Assembly (NCBI GenBank): GCA_964640435.1
Contig: CAZXFJ010000042.1
Span: forward strand, 1-7,807
Length of the DNA stretch: 7,807 nt
DNA from: GWA1-39-11 sp964640435
Lineage (GTDB): Bacteria > Patescibacteriota > Microgenomatia > Levybacterales > GWA1-39-11
Reading direction: 5' to 3'
In this document: positions 4,722 to 7,807 of the stretch, piece after piece
How the letters are laid out: every line of letters starts with the position of its first letter
Numbering within the stretch: the stretch's first letter is position 1
Made by a program: the position numbers and the translations under genes
Notes under the pieces: generated by a model
The model's database searches: none
What the model saw: the letters and a program-made list of their open reading frames with translations, nothing else
What the model was told of the DNA's origin: nothing

Positions 4722-7142
4722 TTAGATGCTGCCTCCGGGACCAAGAGATCCTTCGCCGCCTTCAAGTTCGGAGTTGCCACCTAGGTCTCCGAGAACCTCA
4801 AATAGTCTTGAGCGTTTTGCAATTTCTGCTTCGACAAGTTCTCGAGGTCTACCATACTTAAGGCGAGAAAGTTCTTTTACAAGTTCGGCAACTCGTGGGT
4901 TTTCCATTTTTTTCTCAGCCTCAAGATCACGTGTCATATCAAGCGAGAATGGATTTGTTGGTTCACCATTAATAAGCGTTTTTACATAACAGTGATATCT
5001 CTCAACATTAATTAAGTCTTGTTCATTAAAGACTGGTTGGAATTCGTGTTGTAAATAATTTGCATCAGATACTCCGACGCGGAATGACATGATGGTACCT
5101 GCGTTTCCAAAAATAGCATTTTTAACATCTTCTTCAATTTGTCCAATAAACTGGTTTGCAACGATTAAGTTAAGTCGATATTTTCGAGCCTCAGAAAGAA
5201 TCTGTCCAAAGTCTGGAGTAGCAAAATTTTGGAACTCATCAACATATAGATAGAAGTCGCGTCGTTGATCCTGTGGCATATCTTGTCTGCTCATGGCAGC
5301 AGCAAGAATTCTTGGAACTAAAATTAATCCCAAGAAAGCAGCATTATCTTCTCCAATTTTTCCTTTAGCAAGAGAGATGAGTAGAATCTTTCCCTCATCC
5401 ATAACTTGTCTGAATGAAAATGCTGAATCTGATTGACCAATGATATTTCGCACCATACGGTTGGTAACGAAGCGACCAAACTTTGAAACAATGTAATCAA
5501 GAACTTCTGATTTATGGAAGTCTGATGTTTGAGCGATCTGATCAGTCCAGTAGCGTCTAACCATAGGGTCTTGAACTTTTGGTAATAGTTCTTGAACAAA
5601 TGATGGGTCAGTTAAGATACGTACAACCTCAACGAAAGTGTTTCCTTTCTCAGTCATAACAGTAAGCATTGCATTTCGAATAGCGTGTTCAAAACGAGGA
5701 CCGATAATACCGGTTTTATTTGGGTCGTACAGTTTATACATGAGTCCGATAATTGAAGAACAGATAAGATCTTTTTGTTCTTCAGTATCAGCATCTAAAA
5801 AGTTAACTCCCATAGGTCGTTCTGTATCTGATGGATCAAAGAGAATTACATCTTCCGCACGTTCTGGTGGAATGAGAGGCAGAATCATATCTATTGTATC
5901 GTGAGGATCTATAAAGCATAGTCCTTTACCAGCTCGAATATCTTGCAGGATCATGTCTTTTAAGAATTCTGACTTTCCCACTCCTGTCTTACCTATTATA
6001 TACATGTGACGTCTTCGGTCATCATCTGACACATATACAGGTTTTGAAATTCCACGGTATACGCTTTTTCCTATATATAGACCTGAAGTTGGAACATTTG
6101 CTGGAGCTGGTGCAACACGAGCAGATAGCCAATGAATAGCAGGTGTTTCAACTGTTTTATTTGGAAAATGAAATATTGTTGCCAACTCTTCAGTTGTTAA
6201 AACCCCCAGATTTTTTGGCCAAAGAGGAAGCTGGCGATATATAAAGTCTACAATTGCCATTCCTTTAAAGAATTTATTTTTCTCTTTTTCAAAAGAATTG
6301 TATGAAGAAAATTGAGTAAATGCTCCCTCAATATTTCCAAGATGAGCATCGGCTGCTTCTTTTGTTGAAGAGGTTACTAAAATTCTAACAAATGTTTGAA
6401 ATCCTGGTTTTTGAATTTTTTGTTCAATTGCTTCAAGTTCTTTTTGGTCAACAGAATATTTTGCTGTTTCAGGATTTGCCTCACGCTTTTTAGTTGATGT
6501 TATATGTTCACGACCAGCTTTCTTCCAAGCGTCTCCCCCCGGTGCAACAAGTATTTGAATAGATGCGGCTTCTCCTTCACTCATTTTTCCAATTGTGCTT
6601 GTGATTGATGATAATGGATCAATTGCAAGATCACGGTAAGTTTTTATAGGCATGTAATCTGCCTTTTTTAATTTCAAGGAAACATATGCAACTTTTCCTG
6701 GATTTTCAAAAAGGTTGTAATCTTCAACTTCCATGACTTGAGCATCTGGATAACTTCCGTGGATTTGTTTTTCAACCATATCCTTAAGCTTGTTAGGTAC
6801 ACCAACATAGAATCGAATATCTCCTGCTTTTGCGACAATTTCAAAAGAAAGACTATCGGGAACTTTCAAAAATGACCAAAGACCTTTAACACCCTTTATC
6901 CCTACCAGACTCGAGAATAGTTGTTCGGCAGCATCTATTTTTATTTCATTCTCACGAGGAAGTGAAACTTCAAGGAGGGTAGTTTCAAGTGATTTTTTGT
7001 GACGAGCTTTACTTTTATTCCAGAATCCTATGGCGATAGCAATTCCCGCTGTGCAAGCTGTAACTATAGATGCCAATAAAAATGCAATCAAAAAGGCGAG
7101 TGTTAGATTTATTAAAGCTTGTGTAAAAGAATCAAATTGCAT
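4722..7142 (-). CDS. VirD4/TraG-like membrane-anchored ATPase (type IV secretion DNA-binding family)
   Basis: This 806-residue P-loop ATPase is of the VirD4/TraG/HerA superfamily, whose members pump DNA or proteins across membranes as ring-shaped hexamers. A hydrophobic N-terminal region (about 9-41) should anchor it. Residues 50-340 form a large, less recognisable domain. The motor domain begins with RRRHMYIIGKTGVGKS, with Walker A GKTGVGKS (384-391), followed by CFIDPHDT (409-416) and VILFDPSD (432-439). Walker B is FYLYVDEFQNF (630-640; Asp635, Glu636) in a TraM-recognition-like segment, followed by ARKYRLNLIVANQF (652-665) and FGNAGTIMSFRVG (678-690). The C-terminal tail (785-806) is Gly/Glu-rich and probably flexible. 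Proteins with this layout are common in Patescibacteria, where substrates are usually unknown. No relaxase, VirB4, pilin or other secretion gene is in the window, so conjugation cannot be inferred. The start is one base after the stop of the upstream gene (TAATATG), with only a weak AGAGG 15 bases away, so translation is probably coupled. Confidence 0.9.
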   Translation of the reverse strand: MQFDSFTQALINLTLAFLIAFLLASIVTACTAGIAIAIGFWNKSKARHKKSLETTLLEVSLPRENEIKIDAAEQLFSSLVGIKGVKGLWSFLKVPDSLSFEIVAKAGDIRFYVGVPNKLKDMVEKQIHGSYPDAQVMEVEDYNLFENPGKVAYVSLKLKKADYMPIKTYRDLAIDPLSSITSTIGKMSEGEAASIQILVAPGGDAWKKAGREHITSTKKREANPETAKYSVDQKELEAIEQKIQKPGFQTFVRILVTSSTKEAADAHLGNIEGAFTQFSSYNSFEKEKNKFFKGMAIVDFIYRQLPLWPKNLGVLTTEELATIFHFPNKTVETPAIHWLSARVAPAPANVPTSGLYIGKSVYRGISKPVYVSDDDRRRHMYIIGKTGVGKSEFLKDMILQDIRAGKGLCFIDPHDTIDMILPLIPPERAEDVILFDPSDTERPMGVNFLDADTEEQKDLICSSIIGLMYKLYDPNKTGIIGPRFEHAIRNAMLTVMTEKGNTFVEVVRILTDPSFVQELLPKVQDPMVRRYWTDQIAQTSDFHKSEVLDYIVSKFGRFVTNRMVRNIIGQSDSAFSFRQVMDEGKILLISLAKGKIGEDNAAFLGLILVPRILAAAMSRQDMPQDQRRDFYLYVDEFQNFATPDFGQILSEARKYRLNLIVANQFIGQIEEDVKNAIFGNAGTIMSFRVGVSDANYLQHEFQPVFNEQDLINVERYHCYVKTLINGEPTNPFSLDMTRDLEAEKKMENPRVAELVKELSRLKYGRPRELVEAEIAKRSRLFEVLGDLGGNSELEGGEGSLGPGGSI

Positions 7143-7143
7143 A

Positions 7144-7602
7144 TTATTTTATTTGTGCCTCTTGAGCGACAGTTTGAGTCTGTGCGACAGGTTGCACTGG
7201 TTGTTCCTTTTTTCCAAACATTCCTCCAAAAAAGTTTGCTGCTTGCTCAAAAATGCCAGGCTTTGCTTTTATTCCTGAATCCTCAGAGTTTAGATTATGA
7301 GCAATTTTTTCTTGTCGGTGTTTTTCAAATTCATCAAGACTCCTCACGGTCTCGCTAGGATTGGCTTTTTTCTCGGTTACTTCAAATTGATTGTGATCCA
7401 CTTCGCTGCTTAAGTTAGTTGTATGAACCGATTCAGCAGCAGCTCCGGCTCCTGGCATTAGCGCGCTTAATTTTTTTTGAGCCTCTTGAGTCTGAGCAAG
7501 ATCACCAGACTCATCTATATGAGGTGATACAGACTCTGTGACACCAGTAGTTGAATGTTCGGCAGACGATAAAACGCCGGCCTTAATTTGTTCCGGATCC
7601 AT
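7144..7602 (-). CDS. Small, probably disordered cytoplasmic protein coupled to the ATPase gene
   Basis: Unrecognised family; 152 residues. It has no signal peptide or membrane helix. The composition is polar and rich in Ala, Glu, Gln and Ser, suggesting disorder over most of its length, with possible helices around 36-49 (AQTQEAQKKLSALM) and 88-103 and a short amphipathic aromatic segment, IFEQAANFFGGMFGKK (117-132), that could dock on a membrane or partner. The last 20 residues are Gln/Val/Ala/Pro-rich. The reading frame stays open upstream to 7749, but that extension runs through tRNA-Ser; the ATG at 7602 is chosen because a promoter with both -35 and extended -10 ends six bases before it. 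The stop is separated by one base from the ATPase start, so the two proteins are made together and may form a complex, for example as adaptor and motor. That partnership is inference from operon layout. Confidence 0.75.
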   Translation of the reverse strand: MDPEQIKAGVLSSAEHSTTGVTESVSPHIDESGDLAQTQEAQKKLSALMPGAGAAAESVHTTNLSSEVDHNQFEVTEKKANPSETVRSLDEFEKHRQEKIAHNLNSEDSGIKAKPGIFEQAANFFGGMFGKKEQPVQPVAQTQTVAQEAQIK

Positions 7603-7608
7603 GCTTAA

Positions 7609-7637
7609 ATCATAGCATAGTTGAGTTCCATGGGCAA
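7609..7637 (-). promoter_or_regulatory. Promoter of the ATPase operon
   Basis: TTGCCC (7637-7632, four of six matches to the -35 consensus) is separated by 17 bases from TATGAT (7614-7609), which carries the TGn extension (TGC, 7617-7615). Transcription should start at about 7602, the A of the ATG, so the mRNA would be leaderless. This is the most complete promoter in the window. Confidence 0.7.
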
Positions 7638-7685
7638 CCAAAACAGCCTCATAAAACATTAACAAAGGGGTAACAAAAATGCGGG

Positions 7686-7807
<122 letters not shown>

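Noticed and set aside
4586..4780. Minus-strand reading frame of 64 codons.
   Set aside because: It covers the UAU tRNA and the 3' end of the ATPase gene; its middle is a translation of the tRNA.
5638..5904. Plus-strand reading frame of 88 codons within the ATPase gene.
   Set aside because: It lies entirely opposite the conserved motor domain and its translation has no recognisable protein features.
7030..7358. Overlapping plus-strand reading frames of about 80 codons at the junction of the ATPase operon genes.
   Set aside because: They are antisense to both coupled genes, overlap each other in different frames and show no start signals.

Overview
The window looks like a piece of a small, compact, AT-rich bacterial genome, most likely a member of the Patescibacteria/Candidate Phyla Radiation (Microgenomates-like). 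This assignment is an inference from four things: the gene families (a VirD4/TraG-type ATPase with the domain layout common in these genomes, a coiled-coil SpoIID/LytB protein, a bacterial PH-domain membrane protein and a short two-helix membrane protein), the near absence of intergenic DNA, leaderless-looking promoters, and long reading frames that stay intact with UGA read as stop. No 16S rRNA or other phylogenetic marker is available apart from a fragment of smpB.

Every supported gene is on the minus strand, so the transcription order runs from the right edge to the left. At the right edge are the 3' part of a tRNA with a long variable arm (probably Ser) and, one base further on, a complete tRNA-Ser(GCU). 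Next comes a two-gene operon: a 152-residue, probably disordered protein of unknown function, and an 806-residue membrane-anchored VirD4/TraG-like ATPase. A tRNA with anticodon UAU follows, predicted to read the Ile codon AUA, which is an unusual decoding choice in bacteria. Then comes a 560-residue secreted cell-wall protein with a PcsB/EnvC-like coiled coil and a SpoIID/LytB domain. After it is a tight three-gene operon of membrane proteins: a PH-domain protein, a two-helix protein of 78 residues, and a 598-residue protein with a degenerate PP2C-like cytoplasmic domain, an acidic linker, one membrane helix and a predicted beta-propeller. The left edge holds the first 55 codons of smpB, the tmRNA-binding protein of trans-translation.

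The most consistent regulatory signal is an extended -10 element (TGn followed by TATAAT or TATGAT) immediately upstream of each transcription unit whose start lies in the window: smpB, the PH-domain operon, the SpoIID-like gene, the UAU tRNA and the ATPase operon. For the four protein-coding units, the predicted transcription start falls at, or within about five bases of, the ATG, which implies leaderless or nearly leaderless mRNAs. Genes inside operons are joined by one to three bases between stop and start (TAATATG twice, TAATATATG once), and one of them has a strong Shine-Dalgarno sequence.

Taken together the window encodes envelope functions (peptidoglycan remodelling, a possible DNA or protein translocation ATPase, and a membrane-spanning sensor-like protein with its operon partners) among housekeeping translation genes. 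The best candidate for an undescribed system is the three-gene membrane operon ending in the pseudophosphatase-TM-propeller protein. I see no CRISPR array, insertion sequence, prophage gene or large repeat.
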